Positions 9,124-17,272 are shown, counted from the first letter of the stretch. The stretch is 64,000 nt of DNA from Ga0077555 sp050250755 (GCA_050250755.1 JBFWOB010000018.1:40420-104419), one strand, 5' to 3'. Numbers and translations: made by a program. Notes: a model not told the origin generated them from the letters alone.

Positions 9124-9369
9124 TCACGACCCTTCGAAATCTATGATTCCCCAGTGCATGACCGCCCATAGGGCGAGGAAAACGATGGTCGCCGCGATCG
9201 TCGTGATGCCGACGACGCGCAGCAGACGAAAATTTGTAGGCGCACTCTCCGGCGTTCCCGGAACGACATCACCGGCTTCGCCCTGGGTCACGACCCCGAA
9301 CGGCAGTACCGCGAAAAGCACCACCCACCAGATGATGAAATAGACGGCGACAAGGAACGTGATGTTCAT
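9124..9369 (-). CDS. DUF1467 family small membrane protein
   Basis: An 81-residue inner-membrane protein with two transmembrane segments, near residues 3-25 ('FLVAVYFIIWWVVLFAVLPF') and 50-72 ('VVGITTIAATIVFLALWAVM'). The 'WWVVLFAVLPFGV' motif and the acidic loop 'GDVVPGTPESAPTNFRL' mark DUF1467, a family restricted mainly to alphaproteobacteria and usually found near proS and the methylmalonyl-CoA epimerase gene. Its function is unknown. ATG 9369 has a strong GGAGGT ribosome site 5 bases upstream and exactly begins the conserved domain; an open frame to 9486 upstream is ignored. It is probably cotranscribed with, or just upstream of, proS. Confidence 0.93.
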   Translation of the reverse strand: MNITFLVAVYFIIWWVVLFAVLPFGVVTQGEAGDVVPGTPESAPTNFRLLRVVGITTIAATIVFLALWAVMHWGIIDFEGS

Positions 9370-9544
9370 GGGCGACCTCCGCGCGTCGCTCTTAGCAGGC
9401 CAGACCCGACCTGTCTCGTGACGCGCCTGTACCCACGCTTGCGCACGTGTCACGCATTGCGCCCTCGGTTTTGCTGGCGCTGACACCCCGATGTCACCCC
9501 GCCTCCGTTCACGAACACGTGATTCGATACGATTCGATCCGCAT

Positions 9545-9574
9545 TTGACTTCATAATTGAACGATGTTTATATT
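9545..9574 (+). promoter_or_regulatory. Near-consensus sigma-70-type promoter
   Basis: TTGACT at 9545-9550, an 18-bp spacer and TATATT at 9569-9574, in an AT-rich patch unlike the surrounding DNA. Each hexamer matches the consensus at five of six positions. It points rightward to the small ORF at 9642. Confidence 0.55.
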
Positions 9575-9641
9575 TATTTGCCGAACACAGAAACAAAACT
9601 GCCCGGCACCGGCGAGCAATCAGCGATCTCGGAGACTTCTC

Positions 9642-9776
9642 ATGGCGACGATCCTTGCCTCGATTATGGCCCTCGGGCTCTTCGCCTGCGCGGCATCGGC
9701 ATCCAACATGACCTTTGCACGGGAGACGCCTCGGCAATGGGCGCTACGCCTCACCCCGCGATCACTCTCACGTTGA
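9642..9776 (+). CDS. Possible small secreted or membrane peptide, 44 residues
   Basis: A short ORF with a GGAG ribosome site 8 bases upstream and a hydrophobic start 'MATILASIMALGLFACAASA' that looks like a signal peptide. The remaining 24 residues are basic and have no recognisable motif. It sits 60-70 bp downstream of the promoter at 9545 and upstream of hairpins at 9816-9841 and 9886-9917, so the stretch looks like a transcription unit of about 335 nt. I do not recognise a family. It may be a real small peptide, or the transcript may act as RNA with the ORF incidental. Confidence 0.35.
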   Translation: MATILASIMALGLFACAASASNMTFARETPRQWALRLTPRSLSR

Positions 9777-9885
9777 GATCACTCATCAATAATCAGGAAC
9801 ATTGGAATACTTCGGCCGACACGGTGATCCTCCGGTGTCGGTCACATACTGCCTGACGTATATTCACGACGCATATTCCAGCATT

Positions 9886-9917
9886 GGGGTCCTCGGCTTA
9901 GCGGCCGGGGACCCTTT
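9886..9917. terminator. Possible terminator hairpin between the small unit and the coiled-coil gene
   Basis: GGGTCC at 9887-9892 pairs with GGACCC at 9909-9914. An inner CGGC/GCCG pairing extends the hairpin, and TTT follows on the plus strand. It lies between the convergent ends of the small ORF unit and the coiled-coil gene ending at 9942, so it could serve both. Confidence 0.4.
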
Positions 9918-9941
9918 GCCGTCTGCTATCGGGCAGATGTT

Positions 9942-11825
9942 TCAGTCCCTAAAGCGAGGCCGCTGAATTGGCTTCGGGGCCGCTAGGTGCCCCGCCGGAC
10001 GGCTGATCGGCCGAAGCGACGCCTCGATGCGGCCGCCTTCGGTCCTCTGTCGGCGCAGCTTCCAATTCGCCTCGCGGGTCTTGTGCGCCGCCTTTTTCTG
10101 CACCTTGGGTCCTTGGCCACCCTCAGCGGCTCTGAAGTCCTCGGCCGCCTTTACGTCCGCCAAACGACGAGCGTCCGCGGCTTTCATCCGGGCGATCCGG
10201 GCCGCCTCTTTAGCCTCGACTTCTCGGGTTGCGTCGGCCTTGCTGAGCTTCTCAGCTTGACGGGCCGCTTCCACCGCCCTCGCTTCCGCCATTCGCGCTG
10301 CTTCTGCGGCCTTGCGCTGTTCCTCGGCCTTACGGATCGCCTCGGCCGCCTTTGCTTCTGCGATCCGTGCAGCTTCTGCGGCCTTGCGCTGCTCCTCGGC
10401 TTTTCGTTCTTCCGTTGCTTTGCGGGTGACCTCGGCCCGTCGAGCTTCCTCTGCCGCCAGCGCTTCGGCGAGACGTGCCGCTTCGGCCGCTCTCAGCCGT
10501 TCCTCGGCTATTCGTTGCTCCTGGGCTTTTCGCGCCGTCTCGGCCTTGCGGGCATCCTCGGCCGCCTTCGCTTGTGCGATGTGTGCGGCTTCGGCCGCCT
10601 TGCGCTGTTCTTCGGCTTTTTGCTCCTCCGCCGCTTGACGGGCCGCCTCGGCTCGTCGCGCGACCTCTGCCGCCAGCGCTTCGGCGAGACGTGCCGCTTC
10701 GGCCGCTCTCAGCCGTTCCTCGGCTATTCGCTGCTCCTGGGCTTTTCGCTCTACCTCCATCTGACGGGCGTGCTCGGCCGCTTTCGCTTCTGCGATGCGT
10801 GCGGCTTCTGCGGCCCGACGTTCCTCTTCGGCCCTTCGCTTTGCCTGTGCCGTTCGAGCCGCCTCCGCTTGCCGGGCGGCTTCAGCAATCTTGGCTTCGG
10901 TCGCCTTTCGCTCCATCTCCGCCTTGCGGATCATCTCGTCGCGACGCGCTTCTTCCGGGCTAAGGATTCCTATTCGCCGATCGCGCGACGACGTGGGCAT
11001 AGTGGCACCGGCATGATCTCCAGCTTTGGAGCTCGGTGCGCTGTCCAATCCGGTCTTCGCGGCCGCACCGTATGAGGCTGCCACGCCATCTCCAGCTGCG
11101 CTCGGCTCCATTTTGGGCTTGGCGCCAGGCATTTGCGCTATATCCGGCTCGGGCACAGGCATTTCGCGCTGTGACGGCGCAGCGAGCTTGCCGACAACTT
11201 CGTCTCGAAACAGACGATAGCCTCGATTGAGCCAGCCGAGGACGCCCGCCCCATCGGAATCGACCGTTGTGCTCGGTGCATCCGTTGTGTCGGATCGTCC
11301 TTCGTCGGCCGGACGCTCAAGATCTGGCACGGTGTCGTGGGGACCCGCCCGGGGGGCTTCGGGAGTTATCTCTGTGACAGTTTCTCCAGACCGTGCACCT
11401 TTCAAAAACAACTCCCGCTCTGCGGCAAACTTGCGAGCCGCGTCGACGACGGGGTTCGGCACGGTGGGCTGCGAAAGGCGCTCCATCACCGCATCGTAAT
11501 TGCGCTGCGTGCGCGCCAGCCAGTCGCTCGCACTTTCGATCGCGCGAGGCGACCGATCGCGGACGGGGAGGTCGGTGGTCGGTCTAGGATGGACTTTCGT
11601 TCCATTCGGGCTCTCGCCGAGCAGAAAGCGGTCGAAGGCTTGGCTTGCCTCCTGAGCGAGACGCTCGGCGCGGTCTTGAGCAGAACCTGGCGCTGTCGGA
11701 GCGATTTGCGGCGACGGTTCCGAAAGCACAGGCGTCGCCATAAGCACAAACGTGAGCAACCCGACAATTAGCCACGTCGCGCTGTCGCCCGCCTTCGCCG
11801 ATACGGTCGGCCAAGTCTCGTTCAT
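9942..11825 (-). CDS. Ala/Glu/Arg-rich coiled-coil envelope protein (TolA-like low-complexity)
   Basis: A 627-residue protein with an N-terminal membrane or signal segment at about 17-36 ('ATWLIVGLLTFVLMATP'), then a Pro/Ser-rich region to about 280. A long charged coiled coil of repeated 'RKAAEAARIAEAKAAE'-like units covers about 285-560, and a basic tail follows. It resembles the helical middle domain of TolA and of IncP/RTX-type coiled-coil proteins. However, the tail ('HLAAPKPIQRPRFRD') shows no TolA C-terminal domain, and no tolQ or tolR is nearby. A periplasm-spanning structural role is plausible but not shown. The coiled coil contains DNA-level duplications with a 216-bp period. Start ATG 11825 is the only one that keeps the membrane segment. 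Confidence 0.75.
   Translation of the reverse strand: MNETWPTVSAKAGDSATWLIVGLLTFVLMATPVLSEPSPQIAPTAPGSAQDRAERLAQEASQAFDRFLLGESPNGTKVHPRPTTDLPVRDRSPRAIESASDWLARTQRNYDAVMERLSQPTVPNPVVDAARKFAAERELFLKGARSGETVTEITPEAPRAGPHDTVPDLERPADEGRSDTTDAPSTTVDSDGAGVLGWLNRGYRLFRDEVVGKLAAPSQREMPVPEPDIAQMPGAKPKMEPSAAGDGVAASYGAAAKTGLDSAPSSKAGDHAGATMPTSSRDRRIGILSPEEARRDEMIRKAEMERKATEAKIAEAARQAEAARTAQAKRRAEEERRAAEAARIAEAKAAEHARQMEVERKAQEQRIAEERLRAAEAARLAEALAAEVARRAEAARQAAEEQKAEEQRKAAEAAHIAQAKAAEDARKAETARKAQEQRIAEERLRAAEAARLAEALAAEEARRAEVTRKATEERKAEEQRKAAEAARIAEAKAAEAIRKAEEQRKAAEAARMAEARAVEAARQAEKLSKADATREVEAKEAARIARMKAADARRLADVKAAEDFRAAEGGQGPKVQKKAAHKTREANWKLRRQRTEGGRIEASLRPISRPAGHLAAPKPIQRPRFRD
10448..10749. repeat. 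Direct repeat inside the coiled-coil gene, 86 bp, period 216 bp
   Basis: Bases 10448-10533 and 10664-10749 are identical except for one position (t/c near the 'ttcg.tgctc' segment). Related, more diverged copies of the same coding unit flank them. The period is 72 codons, so recombination between copies would keep the frame and change coiled-coil length. Confidence 0.85.
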
Positions 11826-12253
11826 TCTTGCTGCCTTCCACGCGGCGACATCGCGACGCGCCGCGGCGCGCCATCACAGGGCCCGGCCCGTTTGGACCCA
11901 GCGGGGCCGGACCATAGCCAAATTCATAAGTTTGGAGTCAATACGAACGCTCGCCGTGGTTGACGACCATCCCGACGGCCATGCTCGGCCGGGGCCCGTG
12001 GCTACTGCAGCGGCTGGCATCGAACCCTCCCAACGAACGCAACGCGACAGGGCGTTCGCGCGTTTCCAGAGGTCGCTCCCGAAGCTGATCGTGCCTTATT
12101 TCCTTGGTCGATGAGGGCTGCGCGGCCCGCCGAGCCGTGCGCGCCGAATGGAGGCTGAACCACCGTCGTAAAACCGCCGGAACGAAAATGTGAATTAAGC
12201 GATCGCAGGAAATTCATTCCCGCTTATCGCGCTTTCGAGATAGATTCGACAGA
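11826..12253. other. Gene-free intergenic region, divergent promoters expected
   Basis: 428 bp between the divergent coiled-coil and LOG-family genes. A GC-rich imperfect inverted repeat lies near 11880-11910 and an AT-richer stretch near 12180-12250, where the promoter for the rightward gene should be. I could not assign a convincing -35/-10 pair. The short open frames here have no ribosome sites or recognisable domains. Confidence 0.5.
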
Positions 12254-12916
12254 ATGCAAAATAGAAACGATGAAAATCCCAAACTGGGGCCTTCTGGTTC
12301 CAATTCCGTTAGAAAGCCCCTACCAGAGCGGAATGTTTGCGTCTTCTGCGGCTCGGGACCGGGTCGAAATCCGGCTTACGTGGAAGCGGCCCGAGCCTTC
12401 GGGACGGGCCTTGCCGAGAACGGTATCGGCCTTGTCTATGGTGGTGGCAGCCTCGGCCTGATGGGCGAGATTGCGCGCTCAGTCCTCCAGTCCGGCGGGT
12501 ATGCCACCGGCATCATCCCGGAGTTCCTGACTGAAAAGGAGCACATGCTGCGCGACGTCGACGAATTGATCGTCACGCGCAACATGCACGAGCGCAAACA
12601 GCGCATGTTCGAACGCTCGGATGCCTTCGTCGCGCTACCGGGCGGCATCGGCACGCTCGAAGAGCTCATCGAGCAGATGACCTGGGCCCAGCTTGGGCAG
12701 CATGACAAGCCGGTCGTCATCGCCAACGTCTCGAACTTCTGGGCCCCCCTCAAGGGCTTGCTGGATCATATGCGCCAAGAAGCCTTCATTCGACCAGGCC
12801 TCGAGGTACGCATCTCGATCGTCGACGATATCGAGGATGTCATTCCGCTTCTCGCGGACGCGTTCTCACTGGGCACCGGAGACGAAGGCAACGAAGGACT
12901 GATCGAGAAACTGTGA
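12254..12916 (+). CDS. LOG family protein (TIGR00730 Rossmann fold nucleotide phosphoribohydrolase)
   Basis: A 220-residue protein of the 'lysine decarboxylase-like' LOG family. Members hydrolyse nucleoside 5'-monophosphates, releasing the base and ribose 5-phosphate; some act on cytokinin nucleotides, others are housekeeping AMP nucleosidases. The core is clear: 'VCVFCGSGPGRNPAYVEAA', 'GIGLVYGGGSLGLMGEIA', and the signature 'PGGIGTLEE' at 129-137, with the upstream 'MHERKQRMFERSDAFVALP' that carries the conserved Arg. The first 26 residues are polar and lie outside the domain; the ATG at 12254 has only a weak ribosome site, so the start is less certain than the function. The substrate (AMP or cytokinin-type) cannot be decided. 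Confidence 0.93.
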   Translation: MQNRNDENPKLGPSGSNSVRKPLPERNVCVFCGSGPGRNPAYVEAARAFGTGLAENGIGLVYGGGSLGLMGEIARSVLQSGGYATGIIPEFLTEKEHMLRDVDELIVTRNMHERKQRMFERSDAFVALPGGIGTLEELIEQMTWAQLGQHDKPVVIANVSNFWAPLKGLLDHMRQEAFIRPGLEVRISIVDDIEDVIPLLADAFSLGTGDEGNEGLIEKL

Positions 12917-12942
12917 AGGCGCCATCAGATCGGATACGACGT

Positions 12943-13030
12943 GTCGCCCAACCGCCGGGCGACGCATGGGTCAAGCAACCATGCGACTGGCTGCGATTTA
13001 CGAACGACGCGCGGCGTGATGTTGCCGCGC
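12943..13030. repeat. Three consecutive stem-loops at convergent gene ends
   Basis: Perfect 7-bp inverted repeats lie at 12943-12949/12957-12963, 12963-12969/12979-12985 and 13009-13015/13024-13030. They fill most of the 129-bp gap between the LOG gene and the convergent flavin reductase-like gene. None has a T-tract, so a transcript-end or stabilising role is inferred. Confidence 0.6.
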
Positions 13031-13045
13031 GCCTGATCGAGCTTA

Positions 13046-13756
13046 CTAGCGGTAAGTGCCGCTGAACTCCCCTTCGGGGCGAAGGTTGACGACCTTCCCA
13101 TCCGCATCGACCTCGGGTCGATTCATGCTGAATACGTTCTCAGGATTGAGCACGCCGTATTCCATGTATCCCAGCCGCGCGATTGGCCGCATGGCGCCCG
13201 TATCGACCAGTCCGTCCCTCACGAAGCGATCATCGATGTGAATGCCGATGACCTCGCCGATCACCATCGTGTGGGTCGAGGCTTTTCCAGGGCGCCCCGG
13301 CAGTTCGATCGTCTGCCAAAGCTTGCACTCGAATGCGGCAGGACTCTCCTTCACGCGCGGCGGTTTGACGAGGCTGCCTTTTATTGCGGTGAGGCCGGCG
13401 ATGGGAAATTCATCAACACCGTACGGAACGGCGGCCGAAGTCGCGTTCATCTTGTAACGCAAGTCCCAGGTCGCAAGAGAGCACACGAACTCCTTCGTCT
13501 CGAGAATGTTCGTGAGGCTGTCTTTTACCCCTGACGAACCGAACGCAACATAGGTGGGCCGCTCGCCCATGGCGTTGAAGAAGCTGTAGGGCGCGATATT
13601 GGCAACCCCGCTCGCACTGATCGACGAGATCCACCCGATCGGACGCGGCACCATGAGCGCCTTGAAGGGGTCGTGCTTGAGGCCGTGTTGATTTTCGCGG
13701 GTGTCGTAGAACACGATATCGCGCTCCTCCGTGAGCAGGTCATATGGCACCACCAT
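13046..13756 (-). CDS. Flavin reductase-like, FMN-binding split-barrel protein
   Basis: A 236-residue protein of the Flavin_Reduct family (PF01613). The characteristic segment 'FKALMVPRPIGWISSISASG' is followed by 'NIAPYSFFNAMGERP' and 'KDSLTNILETKEFVCSLAT', which form the FMN-binding split barrel. A later 'SPAAFECKLWQTIELPG' and 'HTMVIGEVIGIHIDD' complete the domain. Such proteins bind FMN and reduce it or support a partner oxygenase; no monooxygenase partner is adjacent, so the role is open. ATG 13756 is preferred because the family N-terminus starts soon after it and it leaves 117 bp for the divergent promoter region. ATG 13810 would add 18 residues. Confidence 0.9.
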   Translation of the reverse strand: MVVPYDLLTEERDIVFYDTRENQHGLKHDPFKALMVPRPIGWISSISASGVANIAPYSFFNAMGERPTYVAFGSSGVKDSLTNILETKEFVCSLATWDLRYKMNATSAAVPYGVDEFPIAGLTAIKGSLVKPPRVKESPAAFECKLWQTIELPGRPGKASTHTMVIGEVIGIHIDDRFVRDGLVDTGAMRPIARLGYMEYGVLNPENVFSMNRPEVDADGKVVNLRPEGEFSGTYR

Positions 13757-13873
13757 AGCGGTACCTGACCGGAGCGCAAAGCCGACGTTATCCCTGCCGT
13801 AGCCTTCCATTTGGCCAGCCTAGAGATTAGGCTCGCTGCCAAGATCAATGAGCGCAACCTGAGGAATCGCATC

Positions 13874-14923
13874 GTGACCATCCGCAATGGCGTCGCCGAC
13901 GCCGTCGGCCGCACGCCGCTGATCAAGCTTCGGCGGGCCTCGGAAGAGACCGGCTGCACGATCCTGGGCAAGGCAGAATTCATGAACCCTGGCGGGTCCG
14001 TGAAAGACCGTGCCGCGCTTTTCATCATCGAGGATGCCGTCCGACGCGGCACGCTGAAGCCGGGCGGAACGATCGTTGAAGGCACTGCCGGAAATACCGG
14101 CATCGGGCTCGCGGTGGTTGGAAACGCGCTCGGCTACAAGTCCGTGATTGTCATTCCCGAGACGCAAAGCCAGGAAAAGAAGGACACCCTCAGGCTGCTC
14201 GGTGCCGAGTTGGTGGAGGTGCCTGCGGTTCCCTACAAGAATGCCAACAACTACGTGAAATACTCGGCCCGCTTGGCGGAAACGTTGGCCAAGACGGAAC
14301 CCGCCGGTGCGATCTGGGCCAACCAGTTCGACAACGTGGCGAATCGCGAGGCCCACATTGCAACGACAGCGCCAGAAATCTGGGATGAGACGGGCGGCAA
14401 GGTCGATGGGTTCGTCTCGGCGGTCGGCTCCGGCGGTACGCTCGCTGGTGTAGCGATGGGCCTGCGCGCCAAGAAGTCCGACATCAAGATCGCGCTGGCC
14501 GATCCGCCTGGCGCCTCTCTTTATGCCTACTATACATCGGGCGCGCTGAAGGCCGAGGGATCATCGATTACCGAAGGCATCGGCCAAGGGCGCATCACCA
14601 AGAACCTGGAAGGGCTTGCGGTCGACAAGGCCTACCTCATTCCGGATGCGGAGGCGGTGACGCAGGTGTTCCGGCTTCTCGAAGATGAGGGGCTGTGCCT
14701 TGGGTCGTCGTCGGGCGTGAACGTCGCTGGCGCGATCCGCCTCGCGAAGGATCTCGGGCCGGGACACACGATCGTGACCATCCTTTGCGATTACGGGACG
14801 CGCTACCAATCCAAGTTGTTCAATCCCGCTTTCCTCGAGGAGAAGAATCTGCCGGTGCCCGGCTGGCTCGCAGCACCACGGACAGCGCCGCCAAAAGTCT
14901 TCGTTGACCCCGACGCGACCTGA
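13874..14923 (+). CDS. cysK: Cysteine synthase A (PLP-dependent)
   Basis: This enzyme converts O-acetylserine and sulfide to cysteine. The 349-residue product has the PLP-lysine motif 'NPGGSVKDRA' (Lys44), the substrate loop 'EGTAGNTGIGLA', the phosphate-binding 'GSGGTLAG' and the family-typical 'LCLGSSSGVNVAGA' near the C-terminus. It belongs to the longer cysteine synthase group with a 'RYQSKLFNPAFL' tail. The chosen start is GTG 13874, which has a GAGGA ribosome site 8 bases upstream and begins right before the conserved 'VADAVGRTPLIKL'. Longer open frames start at TTG 13811. Together with the two genes downstream it forms a cysteine/sulfur group. Confidence 0.95.
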   Translation: MTIRNGVADAVGRTPLIKLRRASEETGCTILGKAEFMNPGGSVKDRAALFIIEDAVRRGTLKPGGTIVEGTAGNTGIGLAVVGNALGYKSVIVIPETQSQEKKDTLRLLGAELVEVPAVPYKNANNYVKYSARLAETLAKTEPAGAIWANQFDNVANREAHIATTAPEIWDETGGKVDGFVSAVGSGGTLAGVAMGLRAKKSDIKIALADPPGASLYAYYTSGALKAEGSSITEGIGQGRITKNLEGLAVDKAYLIPDAEAVTQVFRLLEDEGLCLGSSSGVNVAGAIRLAKDLGPGHTIVTILCDYGTRYQSKLFNPAFLEEKNLPVPGWLAAPRTAPPKVFVDPDAT

Positions 14924-14955
14924 GCCACCCCCTCCTCTATCCGGACTCCCCGAGT

Positions 14956-15678
14956 ATGACCGAGCAGCTTTACCGTACCGATCCTTATTTGCGTGAGTGC
15001 GAAGCGAACGTACTCGATGTCAACGAGCGTGGCGGTATCGTGCTCGACCGCACGCCATTCTACGCTTCGGCCGGAGGTCAGCCGGGGGATCGTGGTTCGA
15101 TCCGCTTTGCCGGTGGCGAGTGCCCGATCGCGACCACCGTTTACGACACGGCGGACAAATCGCGTATCGTGCATGTCTCAGCAGAAGGTGTGCCTCGCCC
15201 CGCACGCGGAGATGCGGTTACTGTCGTGCTCGATTGGCAACTGCGCCACCGGCACATGCGCATGCACACAGCCCTGCATCTCTTGTGTAGTCTCGTGCCG
15301 TTCCCGGTCACAGGTGGTCAGATCGGGGCCGAGGAAGGTCGTCTCGACTTCGACATCGAAGACGCGTCGGCCGTCGACAAGGATCAACTGACAGCCGATC
15401 TCAATGCTCTCGTCGATGCCAACCATCCGGTCGGTGAACGCTGGATCACGGACGCGGAACTCGAAGCAAACCCTGGCCTTGTCCGCACGATGTCGGTCAA
15501 GCCGCCGATGGGTACGGGTCGGGTCCGCCTCGTCTTGATTGGAGCGGACGGCAGTATCGATATGCAGCCGTGCGGCGGAACGCATGTCCGCTCGACGGGC
15601 GAAATCGGACACGTGACCGTCACCAAGATCGAGAAGAAGGGCAAGGTCAACCGACGTATTCGCGTCGTGTTCGCCTGA
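14956..15678 (+). CDS. alaX: Alanyl-tRNA editing protein AlaX
   Basis: A free-standing editing domain that hydrolyses mischarged Ser- or Gly-tRNA-Ala. The 240-residue protein contains the AlaRS-type second additional domain: 'RTPFYASAGGQPGDRG', the first zinc pair in 'MRMHTALHLL' (His104, His108) and the second in 'CGGTH' (Cys206, His210). It ends in 'KIEKKGKVNRRIRVVF', as in AlaX-S/M proteins. It lies 32 bp after the cysteine synthase gene and 52 bp before the sulfurtransferase gene, so these three are probably one operon. The linkage may reflect the need to discriminate small amino acids when Cys/Ser pools change, which is inference. Confidence 0.93.
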   Translation: MTEQLYRTDPYLRECEANVLDVNERGGIVLDRTPFYASAGGQPGDRGSIRFAGGECPIATTVYDTADKSRIVHVSAEGVPRPARGDAVTVVLDWQLRHRHMRMHTALHLLCSLVPFPVTGGQIGAEEGRLDFDIEDASAVDKDQLTADLNALVDANHPVGERWITDAELEANPGLVRTMSVKPPMGTGRVRLVLIGADGSIDMQPCGGTHVRSTGEIGHVTVTKIEKKGKVNRRIRVVFA

Positions 15679-15730
15679 ACTCAACAATCGTCACCAACAC
15701 AACGCATCAGCATCGCAAGGGAGTGAACGA

Positions 15731-16588
15731 ATGGCCGATCCGGCGCAGTGGCTCGTCGAGACGGAATGGCTCGCGCAACACTTGGATAGCCCCGATATCG
15801 TCATCCTAGATGGCTCCACGCATCTACCGACGTCCGGCCGAAACGCGCGCGCCGAATTCACTGCCGAGCACATTCCCGGCGCGTATTTCTTCGACATCGA
15901 TGAGGTGTCCGACAAGAAGAACCCGCTGCCGCATATGCTCCCCTCGACCGTTCAGTTTGCCTCCCAGGTCAAGGCCATGGGCATCGGCGACGGCTCCCGG
16001 ATCATCGTCTACGACAGTGAGGGCCTTTATTCGGCGGCGCGCGTCTGGTGGATGTTCCGGGCCATGGGACATGACGACGTAGCGGTGCTGAACGGCGGCC
16101 TGAAGAAATGGAAAGCGGAAGGACGCCCTATCACCGAGGAGCCGAGCGCAAAGCGCCAGCCGCGCCATTTCACGCCGAGGGCCAATGCTGCACTCGTGCG
16201 GGATGCGGCCGACGTGAAAGCCCTGATCGGCCATCCGAGCGTGCAGATCGTAGATGCCCGCGCCGCCGGTCGCTTCACGGGAACGGCGCGTGAACCGCGA
16301 GCGGGCCTCCGTTCTGGGCGCATTCCGACCTCGCGCAACGTGCCGTTCGGAACGCTGCTCAATGCAGATGGAACGCTGAAGAGCCCGGACGATCTGCGGA
16401 AGGTGTTCGCGGATGCTGGCGTCCACGTCGGCCGCCCCGTGGTCGCGAGTTGCGGCTCGGGCGTGACAGCAGGCGTGGTGGCTTTCGCTCTCGCTCAGCT
16501 CGGCCAGACTGATGCGGCAGTCTACGACGGTTCGTGGAGCGAGTGGGGCGCCCGCGAGGATCTGCCTATCGAAACGGGACCTTTGTGA
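15731..16588 (+). CDS. sseA: 3-mercaptopyruvate sulfurtransferase (two-domain rhodanese)
   Basis: Transfers sulfur from 3-mercaptopyruvate to an acceptor such as cyanide or thioredoxin. The 285-residue product has two rhodanese domains, about 1-130 and 150-283. The first keeps 'EFTAEHIPGAYFFDIDEVSD' and 'YDSEGLYSAARVWWMFRAMG' but lacks an active Cys; the second carries the catalytic loop 'CGSGVTAG' with Cys241. The CGSGxTA sequence is the hallmark of mercaptopyruvate sulfurtransferase as opposed to thiosulfate sulfurtransferase (CRxGxT). ATG 15731 has an AAGGGAG ribosome site. A terminator follows 41 bp after the stop. The preceding genes for cysteine synthesis support a role in cysteine sulfur handling. 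Confidence 0.95.
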   Translation: MADPAQWLVETEWLAQHLDSPDIVILDGSTHLPTSGRNARAEFTAEHIPGAYFFDIDEVSDKKNPLPHMLPSTVQFASQVKAMGIGDGSRIIVYDSEGLYSAARVWWMFRAMGHDDVAVLNGGLKKWKAEGRPITEEPSAKRQPRHFTPRANAALVRDAADVKALIGHPSVQIVDARAAGRFTGTAREPRAGLRSGRIPTSRNVPFGTLLNADGTLKSPDDLRKVFADAGVHVGRPVVASCGSGVTAGVVAFALAQLGQTDAAVYDGSWSEWGAREDLPIETGPL

Positions 16589-16629
16589 AGCAATAATGCT
16601 GTCGGCCAAAGCTGAACGGTAGCCAATAT

Positions 16630-16664
16630 GAGCGTCGCGAGACAATTGCTCGCGGCGCTCTTGT
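16630..16664 (+). terminator. Rho-independent terminator after sseA
   Basis: A 12-bp stem with one mismatch (16630-16641 with 16649-16660), a 7-nt loop and a TTGTTATT tail, 41 bp past the sulfurtransferase stop. Confidence 0.8.
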
Positions 16665-16789
16665 TATTCACAGGCGCGACTCAATCAGAAATATTTCGTC
16701 AATTGACAGTGGCTAATCCGCAAGACCACCATTGCTCAATGGTGAAGAGATAGTCATTCGACAACCTCACGTTAGCAAACGAGGTTGCT

Positions 16790-17020
16790 TTAGACGAGAT
16801 GCACGATCGTTGCCTCGCCGCCTAAGAAGCTAGACGCACGGAATTCGACTGTCAGCGTGGCCTTTTCGATGCCGCGCCGCTTCGATGAGTGAGCAAAACC
16901 CACCGGACCCTGCACATACGCGCCAAGCGCAGCGGAACGGGAGAGAAGACCGCATCCCCTCGGTTGCCGGGTATCCTCCCCCATCCTGGCCCGGATGCCG
17001 AGAGCACGGCCCTGGTGCAT
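16790..17020 (-). CDS. Doubtful small ORF, 76 residues, unknown
   Basis: The ATG at 17020 has a very good AGGGAGGA ribosome site, the codons are GC-rich at third positions, and a 7-bp inverted repeat (16762-16768/16781-16787) sits immediately past the stop on this strand. The protein shows no recognisable domain; its C-terminal half 'IEKATLTVEFRASSFLGGEA' could form strands. It lies alone in the 684-bp gap between sseA and the L,D-transpeptidase gene. The rest of that gap, 17021-17272, shows nothing definite apart from the expected promoter of the next gene. Confidence 0.3.
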   Translation of the reverse strand: MHQGRALGIRARMGEDTRQPRGCGLLSRSAALGAYVQGPVGFAHSSKRRGIEKATLTVEFRASSFLGGEATIVHLV

Positions 17021-17272
17021 GTCCTCCCTCATGCGCCAGGGCTGTTGATCTTCACGTTACACATGCTCGAAAAGCGAAACACGCGTGGGGTCTTCACCGA
17101 TTGTCGGCAGGCCTCATAAGTGGTGCCATGTGGCAACGGTTACCCACAAAGCAGTCGACAATGACAACCTCGTCGTCGGCAAGCGTGCCATGATCCTGCT
17201 AGGTTCATACGCATCATAACAATTCGCCGACTTGATATCTTCGAGTCCGCTTCCTCCGCGATCCGAGGTGGC

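Noticed and set aside
10448..10749. Regularly spaced repeats considered as a CRISPR array
   Set aside because: Repeats are 86 bp, in-frame in a coding gene, with similar (not unique) sequence between copies.
10027..10963. Plus-strand open frames rich in Arg/Ala opposite the coiled-coil gene
   Set aside because: Shadow frames created by the repeated Ala/Glu/Arg codons on the minus strand.
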